This document shows, in pieces, positions 45,798 through 56,801 of a DNA stretch of 64,000 nucleotides (positions are counted from its first letter, which is position 1; every line of letters begins with the position of its first letter). Both the position numbers and the translations under genes were made by a program. The stretch spans positions 68,247,912-68,311,911 of the forward strand of contig CM043963.1 in assembly GCA_014529385.2 (NCBI GenBank). Direction: 5' to 3'. The stretch comes from Adiantum capillus-veneris. Taxonomy: Eukaryota; Streptophyta; Polypodiopsida; Polypodiales; Pteridaceae. The notes beneath the pieces were generated by a model. The model searched no databases, was not told where the DNA came from, and worked only from the letters and a program-made list of their open reading frames with translations.

Positions 45798-46422
45798 CCT
45801 TTCTCCATTAGGAGAAAGTTGGACTCACTTTTGGGCCCTATAAGAAGTGCCCCTTCGGCTTAGAGAGAGAAAATGAAAATGTTAAATTGTGCATTTTATG
45901 TGATACATTTTTGCGCAACAAAAATCCAAAATGACATTCTTTGGTAGGTAGCCACCGTCTTTATCATTCTTATCCTTCGTTCTCTTGTCAGGAATCCAAC
46001 TAACCGTATGACTAATGATTTGAAATGCCAACTTACAAGAGTTCCCTCCAGAAACATAAGCGTGCAACATTGAGAACATGAAGATTGGTAGTGGTGGCTT
46101 GAGAAAACTAATATGAGCTTTCAGGTAACTCGAAGTTTGTCTCTGCTTTTCTATCTTCAATGTGCTTCACTGTTGGCGGATACGCCGCGACGGACATAAG
46201 CACAATGAGAACTCACCTAACAAGATTTGTCAGCTAAGGACGAAGCTCGACCCGCATGCGCGTGGAAGCAAGCATAGGATGTCAACCTACACTCGACCGA
46301 CTATTGACTACTTCCTACAGAGGTCTCTACCCAATGTCTAAGTTACAGCCTTCAAGAGTACACAAGAGGAGATTTCCTACAACGCTTTCAAGAGCCAAAT
46401 ACCCATCAAACGTTCTGGAAAT
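40646..46422. other. Intergenic DNA upstream of the NLR gene; microsatellites and diverged duplications
   Basis: No gene supported. The NLR 5' leader is CT-rich on minus ((GA)n at 40663-40685 on plus). A 240-bp stretch at about 41000-41240 recurs, diverged, at 41510-41760 (both with 'tttaaagagagaggtacacaaatgtcaac'-type words). A possible MITE end is at 41820. (CA)n(TA)n lies at 42255-42285; (TG)n(AG)n at 42677-42775; (TC)n at 45747-45790. Three diverged units of about 130 bp occur at about 44470-44850 ('gaagagcttgaatgacc', 'gaagagcttgcatgagc'). Short open frames near 43350 and 44842 show no family. Confidence 0.5.
45747..45790. repeat. (TC)n microsatellite
   Basis: About 44 bases of pure TC dinucleotide repeat. 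Confidence 0.95.
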
Positions 46423-46568
46423 GAGCAAAGCAATGCAAGGGTCACATACAAGTAGCTTGCATGTTTCACATACCTTCTATTCTCACCCATTAGGTGAGAA
46501 TAGAAGGCATGTTTCTTTGAGCAAAGCAATGCAAGGGTCACATACAAGTAGCTTGCATGTTTCACATA
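46423..46568. repeat. 50-bp direct repeats flanking a perfect 15-bp-arm hairpin
   Basis: Direct copies at 46423-46472 and 46519-46568 (start GAGCAAAGCAATGC, end TTCACATA). Between them 'ccttctattctcacc' (46473-46487) and its exact complement (46493-46507) are separated by CATTA. It resembles a small foldback unit or the product of slipped replication. Confidence 0.8.
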
Positions 46569-46883
46569 CTAGTAGCTTTTAAGTCATGAATCTTTTTTTT
46601 TTTTTTTGCAAAACTCACAATTGTGATGAGTGATTGTATTATAAAGTCACCGTGTAAATTCTAACATAGAAAATGATACTCTCCTTCATCATAAATTAAT
46701 GTGCAGCCATATGATCATAATGCTTTAATTCTAAGAAAAATATTTTAATTTCCTTTAAGTTTAATAATAAAGGTTCAAGATAGCATTCCCACCATAAGAG
46801 GCACTGCCCGCCAATAGTAAGAAAATGGAAGAAGTTTCTAAGTGGGCAGATTGTGGAACCGCTTTTTGCATTTCTTATGATTG

Positions 46884-47395
46884 TGTGTGTGACGCCCTCG
46901 TTCGGGGCGTCGCGGAAACGGGGCCGCGCCGGCTCACCTGCGATGCAAACGGGACCTGCAGGCAAGCAAACGCACGTACAAGAACTCAACTTGAAAACTG
47001 AACGCAAGAGGGACACGAGAATGAGGGACGCGAACGCATGATCAATTTCATAAGAAAGTGCCGAATACAAGGGACGCAAGTAATCACTTGAAAACGGGGC
47101 TGGAAAGTTGCCGGGCCCTCGAGAAGGCAACTTGACCCGAGCCGGTCCCGTCCGAGCCGGGCCCTCCTGAGCCGGTGCCGTCCGTGCCAGGACCCCTTGA
47201 AGCAACACCTTGGTCCCTTGGCTGCGCGCGGGTATAAATCCCCGCCGGGCCCTTGAAGGTAGAAGTCCCTTGGCCGCGTGCGGGTATGAATCCCCGACGG
47301 GCCCCTTGAAGATAGAAGTTCCCTCGGCTGCGTGCGGGTAAGAATCCCCGCCGGGCCCCTCCCCGACGCGCCCAGAAACTGGGGCGTCATAGTGT
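46884..47395. mobile_element. GC-rich block bounded by GACGCC.../...GGGGCGTC, possibly a solo LTR
   Basis: The block starts 'tgtgtgacgccctcgttcgg' and ends 'aaactggggcgtcatagtgtg', in sharp contrast to the AT-rich surroundings. At 47215-47360 three units of about 55-60 bp repeat ('gctgcgtgcgggta..aatccccg.cgggcccctt'). The outer GACGCC/GGCGTC ends are inverted. It could be a solo LTR or a DNA element; no protein motif is seen. Open frames here are biased by the repeats. Confidence 0.45.
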
Positions 47396-49381
47396 GAGCC
47401 ATGACTAGGATACAGAGTAAGAAAGTGTAAGCTTTAAGCTTCTTTAAAATCTCTTTTTCCTCTTCTTTGTTTCTGTAAGATTAAGGTGTCTACTCAAGTT
47501 GCTTCAAATATACTCAAACACCATCATGTTAAATGTTCTTGCACTTGTCTACGCATAAAAAAGAAAATGGTTCCTTTGTGCAAAGCCTTTCAAATTAAAT
47601 AGGATACCAGCCACTGAAGAGAGATTAGGTTTCAATCATAACCTAAGGCTTCATAGCGGGAAAGCACTTATCAATTGTACTTTTCTGTAAAGAGGCGTGC
47701 ATCAAAGCCGAGTTAAATTTAATCTAGGGCACAATACTTTCACAGCCAGATACCCAACGTGTTTCTAGCAAAACCGCACACTTCATGACACCGCTGGAGA
47801 GTCAGAGCCTTCAACTTCACACCATCCATGCAAAAGATCAAGAAGGCCACCACCACTAAGACGTTCCAGACCTTCACACTAAAGATCCGCACACCTTGGT
47901 GTTGTCCTAGGATAGACAACATTTAGGAAGGGGGGAATGTTTTGAGAACAAATACAGGTCTGGTAAAAGGCAACGGGTGCAGGTTTGAAGGGTAGGTTGA
48001 ATACAAAGACATCACTGCAAGCCCACTTAACCGTGTAACAATTTTGAACATTTTTTATAAAAACCGCCTACGGGCAATGTAATTAATTATTCCCGTATGT
48101 TATGGGCTCAAGTGAGTTTTAGTTTTTACAATATACTTTTGGAATATTTATAATCCCCAAAATTGAGCTATTTACTTAGTTTGCCTAGGTTTTTGAGTTA
48201 ACTGGCCCGGCGGACAAATGTGGACAGTTTTAGTAAGATCCTTTAGAACTCAATTTTGTGGAGGATTTTGGACCCTTGTCTCATTTTTTGTAGAGTGGGC
48301 AAGAGAATAATCTTGCATCCATTTGCACTCCACAACTCCCCTACCTCTCTACTCTCATTGTAACTCTTTGAGCCATAGCTTCCTAGCTATGAGCCTTGTT
48401 ATGCAATGAGGGAAATCATTCTCTCACTCTCTTTAATCTTGTAGTTAATTAAGTTAGTGTTTATCTTGTTTAAACTTTTTTCATGTGTATGTGCGGGCAA
48501 AAGCCATTCTTATCACATTGAAGCTTGTTGAATGCTTGTGGGTTTGGGCTATTAATCATGTTTAAATTTTATACTTACTACTTGATGGTGCTATCTTTCT
48601 CCATTCATTAGGAAAAAGATGAACCCTCTAGGGGCCCTTTGGGATTAAGGTTAATTAGAGGCCAGTCAATGAGAAGAGGGTGGTGGACACACTCTATGCC
48701 CTCAAAAATGTAGGGGGACAAAGTAGTCTTACACTTCTTAGATGGGCTCTTACCTAGTGAGAAGGTGGGGTGGGGGGGGGGGGGGGGGGTTGTGGGTGGG
48801 CCATATGGAACCTCCAACTTCCCTCCTTTTTTATCCGGTTTTGAAAAAATCCCAAAAATTTGAAATTTTTCAAAAATTTTAAAACTCAAATCTGAAAACC
48901 TCCCTAAAACTATTTTATGGTCAAAAAAGCATTTTTTGATCTCAAAAAGTCAAAACGTGCATCCAAAAACCCTACAATTCAAAACATTTTAAGAACTTTT
49001 AAAAAATCTTTTTTTGCTATCCAGAGCTCCCCCAAAAGTAGTTATTAGGCAAAAAGTGATTTTCTCTCTTTAGAACCTCTTTTCCAACCCCTCCTTGGTT
49101 GCAACCATCACACTCATCCTCTACTCCAACACTCTCTCTCTCTCTCTACACCATCTCCATTGCTGCAGCAAGGAAGCTCCTCTCTCCTCCCCTACCACCT
49201 TCCATTGCCACACCAAGCAAGGGTTATCCACCTTCTCCTCCCAATGCCACACCAAGCAAGGGTTGTCCACCTTCTCCTCCCATTGCCACAAGGGTTAACC
49301 ACTTTCTCATATCACTTTATCCCACCTACATTGTAGCAACAAGAAGGTTCTTCTCCTCCTCTTAGTTTGCTTTGCTCAACC
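47396..49381. other. AT-rich DNA leading into the multi-gene element, no gene recognised
   Basis: A poly-G run lies at about 48772-48790. From about 48650 onward the sequence becomes rich in 'aaaaagtcaaaa', 'ccaaaaaccctac' style words. Similar AT-rich, 'aaaaagtcaaattttgac' sequence occurs at 63860-63980 at the far end of the window. These may be the outer non-coding flanks of the element, although no matching terminal inverted repeat was found. A CT-rich stretch (49130-49150) precedes ORF A. Confidence 0.45.
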
Positions 49382-50722
49382 ATGGCCAACTCTACTTCGC
49401 AAAGGCGGCCAAAGGATGAGGTCACTACACTTGCATGCCACAACACTAGAGGTGTAGAGGATGAGTCGGTGCCAGAAGAGTTCACCAAAGGTGCTTGGGT
49501 ATACATGCAACCATCTACTGTTGGCCCTCATCGTGTGCGGAATCGTACAAACTTGGATCTTCATTGGAAAGGAAAGCTCCTTGGCTTCAAGAACCGCAAA
49601 GACAAGGGGACCGTAGCCATTGTGCAACATGTTTTCTCAATGTCAACCATGCACTTGCAACAACCACCTCGATTTCCAACACATTGTAAGTACATGTTTT
49701 GAGAATACAAAGCTAGGTGTGAAATCACAGTGTAATGTTATTATGGATTCATACTTAACATTTGTCATGCATTTATAGTCATATTTCCATCCACGTTGGT
49801 GGAGGAGCAACCACTACATAGTCTCTCCGGCACATTCAATGCTATACATGCCGATATTGAAGCAATAATGTTCCCACATCTTTGCCCAACCAAACTGGTT
49901 CAAAGAAGGATTTTCTTCTATTCTCACTCCTATATTGTCCCTACTTCTACACAAGCATTTGGAACGCTTGAACCCATCAAAGTAACTTCCTTATTAAGTA
50001 TGGAGTGGCCGGTCCCAGATTTGTGGTCGGTAGCATCTTTCAAGCAAAAGATGATAATGGATGTCCAAAACTCTTTGAAATACTCTAAAGCTTCTTGGTC
50101 TGTGGGCTTGAGTTGGTGTTTGCCTATTCATTGTTTTGTGCACATTTTTAAAGAGTTTGGATTTGTGGAGACTACCACAATGCTTGTATGTAAAGATGCG
50201 CATTATGAGGAATTAGGAAGGCTTTTAGAAGAGGACTGGGGTTTTGTGGAGGACATGCACAACGGGGACCGGTACCGTTGTAAGGTTGGAGCTTCAGGTA
50301 TTGGAATGCGCTATTTGAAATCCCGCACCTCCTTGTACATACGATTTCACTATGATCGTTGGATGTGCAAGCTTGGAGTGTGGACTCCCTTACAGAGTGT
50401 AGACGGCGCTATTGCAAGCTTTGACATTGCAGTGAAGATGCCCAACGATGCTTTGGAGGCAGTCCAAGTGAGCAAGCATTGGACTCTCAGTAATGTTCGA
50501 GAACATTTGGTTATTATGGGTTTTGAGGCCCTTCAACAAGCACAATTTCGTTTACAAGGTCACAAGGTGAGAATCCTTCCACCACATTTTCAATACATCA
50601 TGGTTTGTCGATCATTAGATGCTTATCGTAATGAATGTCCGCAGATTGGGAAGAGAATGGAAGACAAATTGAAGGTCGAGGAGGACTGGGGGATAGATGG
50701 AACTATGCTATCGATCTTATAA
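49382..50722 (+). CDS. Element ORF A: two-exon protein of about 415 residues, possible BAH-like domain
   Basis: Exon 1 is 49382-49685 (ATG in an ACCATGG context; donor ATT/GTAAGT) and exon 2 is 49779-50722 (acceptor TTATAG). The 304 and 944 bp join in phase to give 415 codons plus a stop. Residues about 33-155 read 'FTKGAWVYMQP', 'LHWKGKLLGFKNRKDKGTVAI', then 'STLVEEQPLHSLSGTFNAIH'. The pattern of a GxxVY start, a W-x-GKLLG strand and a V-E-x-x-PLxSLxG-x-x-x-x-H strand resembles BAH domains, which bind nucleosomes or histone tails. The rest, with several Trp and 'SWCLPIHCFVHIFKEFGF', is unrecognised. There are no internal stops. It lies upstream of ORF B on the same strand. The BAH reading is a guess from pattern; the gene model is stronger than the domain call. 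Confidence 0.65.
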
Positions 50723-50878
50723 CTTTGTAACTCTTGCAATTTTCATATTGATCCCCACTATAATCAACATGATTTGCTTCGGCAAATCATGCCTTTGAAT
50801 ATAATTTTTTGCATTGGGATGAGAAATCATTTTTTGGTGAAAGTGCCTTTTTTTTAATGTCTTAAAAAAAGGGTCCAT

Positions 50879-50886
50879 TATAAAAG
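50879..50886 (+). promoter_or_regulatory. TATA box upstream of ORF B
   Basis: TATAAAAG within 'ccattataaaaggggggcc', 82 bp before the ORF B ATG (50968). A similar arrangement (GGGCCC, TTATAAG) lies upstream of the H3-like gene on the other strand. Confidence 0.55.
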
Positions 50887-50967
50887 GGGGGCCACCTAAC
50901 TCATTCACTATTTTCACTTTTGCAACTCTTGAGCTCCTTCACTCTCTATCCACACCCCAGGCTAGAC

Positions 50968-52545
50968 ATGGATGCTGCCTTAGCCTCTGCATCTGCACCC
51001 ACATCCATCCCTTTGTCACGCTTCATCCTCTTCCTCGAGGACACCAAATACAAAGGGAAGTTGGACCTCCACACCTTTTTTACTCGTCTCCCTGACCTTG
51101 ATGCCACAGTTGCCCTTCACATGGATGCATTTGAGGAGATTTCTGCGTTCATGGAGGAGCACATCATAAAATATTCTGTATCTATCCCCCCACATGTAGG
51201 GATCTGGGTGCCTTGCGATCTTTTACGCTATATACACAAAGGTGATCGCCCATTCTCCAAGCGGTTGCAACGATTCCAAGAAATTGCAACCGATGCAGGC
51301 CATTACTTGGACGAGCAATCCCCTGGGGTGTCAGCGCTCAAGAAGCGCAAGTTGGGGGTGGAGTACCTTTCTCGGCTCGCAACATTTATCTTCTTGGTGA
51401 GCGAATAACCTGATTTGGAGGAGCTCCGCTTACCACACCTTCCAGTTGGGTCCTTTATCAAGGCCACCAAGGAGCAACAGGTTATCCCCATGAACCCTGT
51501 AGCGGAAGGAAAAGCACACCGGCTCGAGTACCCTAGGGGTCTTGAGGAAGTGGCTGAGAAATCCATAGTTGCGGCTGGCCCTAGTGACACTCCAGTGCCA
51601 CTACCACTGACAGATGTGGCAATCCCAGAGGTAGAAATCAGCCGCTTCTCCTCAGTGTTAGTGGATGGGGAGGAGTATGTGTTCCTGCATGATTTGGAAA
51701 AAGCATTTGGCCTGCGCATGGATGAATGCTTGAGCGTGCTATGCAACAGTAGCAAATGTCCCTTAGACAATACTCCAGATGCCCTAGAAAGCAAGCTCTT
51801 GCCAGATGGGGACTCTATTGCTGACACTATTGCAGTTGTATGTGCGGAGGTCCTGGCAGCAGAGCAGTTTCACATGGCTGATGAAGATTTCCAAGCCACG
51901 CAAGCCAAGGTTGAGGCTGCTAGGATGCCTATGCCATTATGCGACCTCCCATCTGATGATCCAAAGCTTGTATCTGTGGTGCATGGGAGCATTGACTTGG
52001 ATGCAAAGGGCAACAGGGAGGAGGACGACAAGGAGCAGGAGGTAAACTATATCCTAATTTTCATGTTACTATTTTATCCTTCATTGTCTTTTTTCTTTAC
52101 CTTCATCGGTTTATGACAGGATGTTGTGGAGGTTGATGATTTTGCTGCAAGGACGGGTGGCAAGCGGACGGGCTTTGGACCTCAAGCTTCCCTTGCGCAT
52201 TACCTAGGACAACTCCCCCCTGGCGATGTGGCCATTATCCATAATGAATTTACTCCCCAAGCCCATTTTATGACTTGGTCGTTAAAAGCTTTGAGCAAGT
52301 TTTTGTGTTTGAGCAACATTACTCAAACTGCGCATCAAGTGTTCCTAGTGCGTAGATCCCTTGTATGCACAGCGTTTGGCACTGGCTTTCGTAGTAAAGT
52401 GCTTGCCCAGATAGGGATACATGCTTCCATTGGATCAACTGACCCAAATGCCATAGCGCAGTCCCTCTTGACTGGGGAGTTGCCTTACGTGCAAAATAGG
52501 CGCCAAGAAATGGTCAAAAAATTTATGAACTCCTCAGATACATGA
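50968..52545 (+). pseudogene. Element ORF B: two-exon unrecognised protein, one internal stop
   Basis: Exon 1 is 50968-52041 (donor GGAG/GTAAAC) and exon 2 is 52120-52545 (acceptor ATGACAG). Lengths 1074 and 426 join in phase 0 and would give 499 residues. A single TAA at 51406-51408 interrupts an otherwise open frame ('ATFIFLVSE' stop 'PDLEELRLPHL'), so either this copy is mutated or the first 146 residues are a separate product. The N-terminal part has 'SRFILFLEDTKYKGKLDLHTF'; the middle 'VLVDGEEYVFLHDLEKAFGL' followed by MDECLSVL; the C-terminal part 'QVFLVRRSLVCTAFGTGF'. An acidic stretch (EEDDKEQE) ends exon 1. I recognise no family. Confidence 0.6.
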
Positions 52546-52684
52546 TGTAAAATCACCGTGCTGGAAGGAATAAAAAATATTTGAAATTGTCTCTCTATAT
52601 TGCAAATTCTTTTGAATCTCATTTGTCAATCTTGAAAATTGTTTCAATTGGTGATATGAATTGTTTTTTGATTGGTGACTTTGT

Positions 52685-54030
52685 TATTTCAAGTTCTGTA
52701 TGTAATTGCAATCAATTTCAGTATATTTGTGCTTTTTAAGTACCCTAGGGGGTAGATTAGCCTATAAGGGGCAAAAAAATGCCTGGCCACAAGGGCGCGC
52801 AAATGGCCCATCCATCAGTTTTGGATGGACCATTTGCGCGCCCTTGTGGCTAGGCATTTTTTTGCCCCTTATAAGCCAATCTACCCCCTAGGGTACTTAA
52901 AAAGCACAAATATACTGCAATGGATTGGTTTTGCATCATTCATTTAAATGCACCCTTTTTATGGCAATTGCAGTATATGTTCAGACTCAAGGACACTAGA
53001 AAAGCTGAAATCAATTATGAAATGAATTTTCCAGCACACTATCACCTACTTTAGCTCTACCTAGTACACCCCTCCACCAAAAAGTCCAATTGCATTGGAC
53101 ATTTGAAAAATCCAAATTAATGTTGCATAGACACTTGGTTTCACAATATGTTATTTGTTTTGATATCCTATAAGGAATTCAAAGCTTGAAATGACCAAAA
53201 AAAGGTGTCCACAAGGATCCATGTAAAATATTGATGCAAAACCAATAGGTTTTAGTAAATTTGTGCATTTTAAGTACCCTTGGGGGTAGATAAGCCTAAA
53301 AGGGGCAGAAAAAGGCCTGGCCACAAGGACGCGCAAATGGTCCATCCATCAGTTTTGGATGGGCTATTTGCGCGCCCTTCTTGCCAGGCATTTTTTTGCC
53401 CCTTATAAGCCAATCTACCCCCTAGGGTACTTAAAAGGCACAAATATACTGCAATGGATTGGTTTTGCATCATTCATTTAAATGCACCCTTTTTATGGCA
53501 ATTCCAGCATATGTTCAGACTCAAGGACACTAGAAAAGTTGAAATCAATTATAAAAGGAATTTTCCAGCACACTATCACCTGCTTTAGCTCTACCTAGTA
53601 CACCCCTCCACCAAAAAGTCCAATTACATTGGACATTTGAAAAATCCAAATTAATGTTGCATAGACACTTGGTATCACAATATGTTATTTGTTTTGATAT
53701 CCTATAAGGAATTCAAAGCTTGAAATGACCAAAAAAAGGTGTCCACAAGGATCCATATAAAATATTGATGCAAAACCAATAGGTTTTAGTAAATTTGTGC
53801 ATTTTAAGTACCCTTGGGGGTAGATAAGCCTAAAAGGGGCAGAAAAAGGCTTGGCCACAAGGGCGCGCAAATGGCCCATCCATCAGTTTTGGATGGGCCA
53901 TTTGCGCACCCTTGTGGCCAGGCTTTTTTTGGCCCCTTATAGGCTTATCTACCCCCAAGGGTACTTAAAATGCACAAATTTACTGAAATTGACTGCAATT
54001 ACATACAGAACTTGAAATTACAAAGATAAT
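52685..54030. repeat. 1.35-kb block: three ~197-bp palindromes in 534-bp units, bounded by an inverted repeat
   Basis: Palindromes lie at 52719-52917, 53254-53450 and 53788-53984. Each has arms of about 95 bp around the loop in 'ccatccatcagttttggatgg' and contains 'gcgcgcaaatgg' and 'taccccctagggtac'-type words. The spacers 52918-53253 and 53451-53787 are near-identical direct copies. The outer ends ('ttcaagttctgtatgtaatt' at about 52690 and its complement near 54020) form an inverted repeat of about 45 bp. The block lies between the 3' ends of ORF B and the H3-like gene. Short frames on either strand here are mirror artefacts of the palindromes. Confidence 0.92.
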
Positions 54031-54126
54031 AGACAGAGTAGACACAACTGTTGATCATATTGTCATTGGAAAGTCAAATCATTACAAAGATAAGGGTGTG
54101 AAATACAAAAAGAGAGGTAACTTCGG

Positions 54127-55023
54127 CTAATGCTCGAAGTCTTGTTGCAATCGACGTGCAAGCTGCATATCTTTTGGCTGTATTGTCACTCGCTTTGCAT
54201 GAATGGCGCATAGGTTGGTATCTTCCAACACCGAAATGATGTGGGCCTCTGCAGCTTCTTGAATAGCCTCTAGCGCTGTTGCTTGCATTCTATACTGATT
54301 TCCATAGCTTTGAAGCACCTCCTTCACAGTGCGAGCAAAGGGGGCGTGTCGAATCAAGAGCTCCGTCGTCTTCTGGTAGTGGCGGATTTTTGCAAATGCC
54401 CTTGCTATTTTTCGGCGCCGCTGTGGTTGTCTTGGGGGCACTTGCACATTTGCTGGCGGGCGGCGTTTAGGCTTGTTGAAAAACTTAGACTTGCGCCTAT
54501 TTACATGCTTAGGGGCTGATTCTGCAGCCTCTGATGATTCTTCTTCTTCCCTTGGTTGCCGATCTTGTCGTGTGGGGAGAGCTCCCTGCCCTTGAGGCAA
54601 TGTCTTCCCCCCAACGGACACCCGGTGTGTGCACGGTATTTTCTCTCGCAGCCATGGTGGCTCACTCTCTGATTCGGTGTCTGTATGGACCACCCGAGTC
54701 CTGGATGGTCCGGCTTGTGATTGGGGACGCGACGACTGCTCCCTATCGGACTCTGATGTTTGCTGGCCCTCTGCTTCTCTCCAGTGCTGGGCACGTTGCT
54801 TCATTCTCTTTCTAGGTGTTATATCTTGAGGAGGTGGAGATTCAACAGTCCTTGATGACTCTCGTGCCCTACCACCATGCCCACTACCAGAAGAGTTCCT
54901 GGAACGACCAAGTGTTCGTGGCCGTTTTCTTGTGCCTTTAAGCCATGACGGCTTCTCACATCCTTGGAGGGTGTTTTTGTTGGCAGGTGGATGCTCTTTC
55001 GTGGTTTGTTTGGTGCACGCCAT
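54127..55023 (-). CDS. Histone H3-like protein with a long inserted linker, encoded in the multi-gene element
   Basis: A single exon of 298 residues. It starts '[16 protein letters not shown]', close to the H3 tail ARTKQTARKSTGG (the K4 position is kept; R2 is Cys). Then comes about 175 residues of basic, Ser/Pro/Glu-rich low-complexity linker. A histone fold at about 204-295 has '[18 protein letters not shown]', '[15 protein letters not shown]' and '[19 protein letters not shown]', ending 'MQLARRL'. The segment around C110/H113 of H3 is identical. From PF to the QEA of helix 2 the length equals canonical H3, without the extra loop-1 residues typical of CENH3. It lies 122 bp downstream of the transposase stop on the same strand, with a TATA-like TTATAAG about 65 bp before the ATG. 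Likely a captured histone that may enter or mimic nucleosomes; that role is inference. Confidence 0.88.
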   Translation of the reverse strand: MACTKQTTKEHPPANKNTLQGCEKPSWLKGTRKRPRTLGRSRNSSGSGHGGRARESSRTVESPPPQDITPRKRMKQRAQHWREAEGQQTSESDREQSSRPQSQAGPSRTRVVHTDTESESEPPWLREKIPCTHRVSVGGKTLPQGQGALPTRQDRQPREEEESSEAAESAPKHVNRRKSKFFNKPKRRPPANVQVPPRQPQRRRKIARAFAKIRHYQKTTELLIRHAPFARTVKEVLQSYGNQYRMQATALEAIQEAAEAHIISVLEDTNLCAIHAKRVTIQPKDMQLARRLQQDFEH

Positions 55024-55084
55024 TTCGTTGGTAAGAGCTCACCTGTTCTTAAGAAATGAGTGATTTATGAGAGCATGCAATACT

Positions 55085-55092
55085 TATAAGGG
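55085..55092 (-). promoter_or_regulatory. TATA-like box before the H3-like gene
   Basis: On minus, GGGCCCTTATAAGTATTG lies 60-70 bp before the ATG at 55023. A short GGGCCC repeat precedes it. Confidence 0.4.
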
Positions 55093-56520
55093 CCCATTTA
55101 AAAAGGGCCCTGTTCACACTAATTTTTTTAAAAGAAGTATTATTTTTAAAATAAACATGTCGCTAAGAATTGGACCCTGCATTCACGTTTAGTGAATCGC
55201 CGCCATGCAGCATGCTTGGTGGGACCTTGCGACATTTGCCACTTGTTGCTATGCTCTTGACGACTCCATTTGCGCACTTCAATAGCAATCTTGGATTGTC
55301 GCGCACGCTCCATTGTGAGCTTACCAGCAAATGTTGTGCGAAAAAACCAATTGAACATCTCCTCCAAATAATTGGATTGCACCATTCCACCACCATGTCG
55401 AGTATTTTTGAAGTACACTCCCCTTGCTCGATAATGGGACTTCTCCATGCCTTGAGTGCTAAAAATTTCAACCGATCCATACTTGTGCATAAAAAATGCA
55501 CCATGTGCAAACAAGATATGCTATTCACATGAGTAAACGATCCACATTATTAAATAAAAACAATCCCTTGTAATGAATACACCATGAATGACTTACCATG
55601 TAATGTGTGATGTTATTTTCACCCCAAGAAAGGGTGAAGACCTTGGTAAAATCCGCCAAAGCTTCTTGAAATGATTGACGTTGTTCTTCTGTTGTGCTTT
55701 TAAGGCCCATAAGCTTGACCATTTTATCAAAATGGGGCCAAACTTGCTTGCGCTTGTTTGCAAGCTCGCCATTTGAATCATTGTCAGTAGTAGCTTTGCA
55801 TAACTCCTTCCAAAGCTCCCAAAGGTTACCTGCCTGCTGGTTGGAGCTGTTTTGAGCATCATATCGACTTGGCTTTCCTTGGGAAACTCTCTTCAAAAAG
55901 TGTCTAGCTTTTTGTCCACTCATTGACACTTGTTGAGCAATTTCATGGGCCTCCACTGTGTTCTTTGCAGCAACTATAGACACATTTCCACCGTGACAGC
56001 CAATGGAATTCAAGAGTACCTCCACTCTTTCGATCGCTTCCTGGGACTTTTCCAACGGTTTCATTGTGAAAGCATAGTCAATGTGGAGCTTCAATAGCCT
56101 ATCAAAAATGCGCATGAATGCGTGTAATGTACAAAAATGTACATTTGATAGAGGAAATCGAAAGATTGGATTCCAAGCGTGGTCCTTTTGATCACGGTCT
56201 GGGGCATTGAGCATGGGACATCTCAAAATAGACGCTTCCCATTCTCTACCTTCATCTCCGACATCACGACAATCTAACCCTTGTTCTCCATGCCCTTGCC
56301 ATGGAAGCATGTAACCGGCCTTTGCAGTGCTCTTATGTGATTTTTGTCCATTAGGTTTGTACCCTCGAGTGCAAAATGGACAAGGCATGAGAGAAGAAGC
56401 CCCTTGTTTGCATCCACGAAAACACTTTATGGTCTTCAAATCCCCACCTAAGTGCCACTCCACATCATAACTACCAAAGCCCTCAATCTCCAACTTCTAA
56501 CCTGCAATTTGGGAGTGTAT

Positions 56521-56712
56521 TGAAGGAGTACGAGTGGAAGTGCGACGCGAGAGAGAGTGCGAGAAGAAGAGCACGAAGATATGGTGAACTCGCTCTACTG
56601 TAATGTGTAGAGCATAGTGAGTTCTTATTAGGTTTTTACAAAAGAATATGTGTACATACCTGGCGGCCCGCCCACTTACCTGGGCGACCACATTGGGCTT
56701 TATACCCCAACA
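56521..56712 (-). repeat. 3' LTR of copia element 2
   Basis: 192 bp, TGAAGGAGTACG to CCCCAACA on plus. Confidence 0.95.
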
Positions 56713-56801
56713 ACCTCCCACTTAAAGTCCAATGTGGTACTTTAAGTGTGAGAGAAGCTACTATACAAGCTAATATACAAGAGATGTAGAGAAGTGATGT
56801 A

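Noticed and set aside
52706..53879. Similar 61-67-codon frames on both strands
   Set aside because: They are the same palindrome read from both sides.
54127..55023. The H3-like gene as the host centromeric histone CENH3
   Set aside because: Loop-1 length equals canonical H3, the tail starts with an H3-like ACTKQT, and it sits beside a transposase. A phylogeny is still needed.
56497..56520. A short intron at the copia 2 insertion point (GTAATA ... TTGCAG)
   Set aside because: With the insertion removed it would be about 27 bp, below the usual plant minimum, and the frame is open across it except for one TAG.
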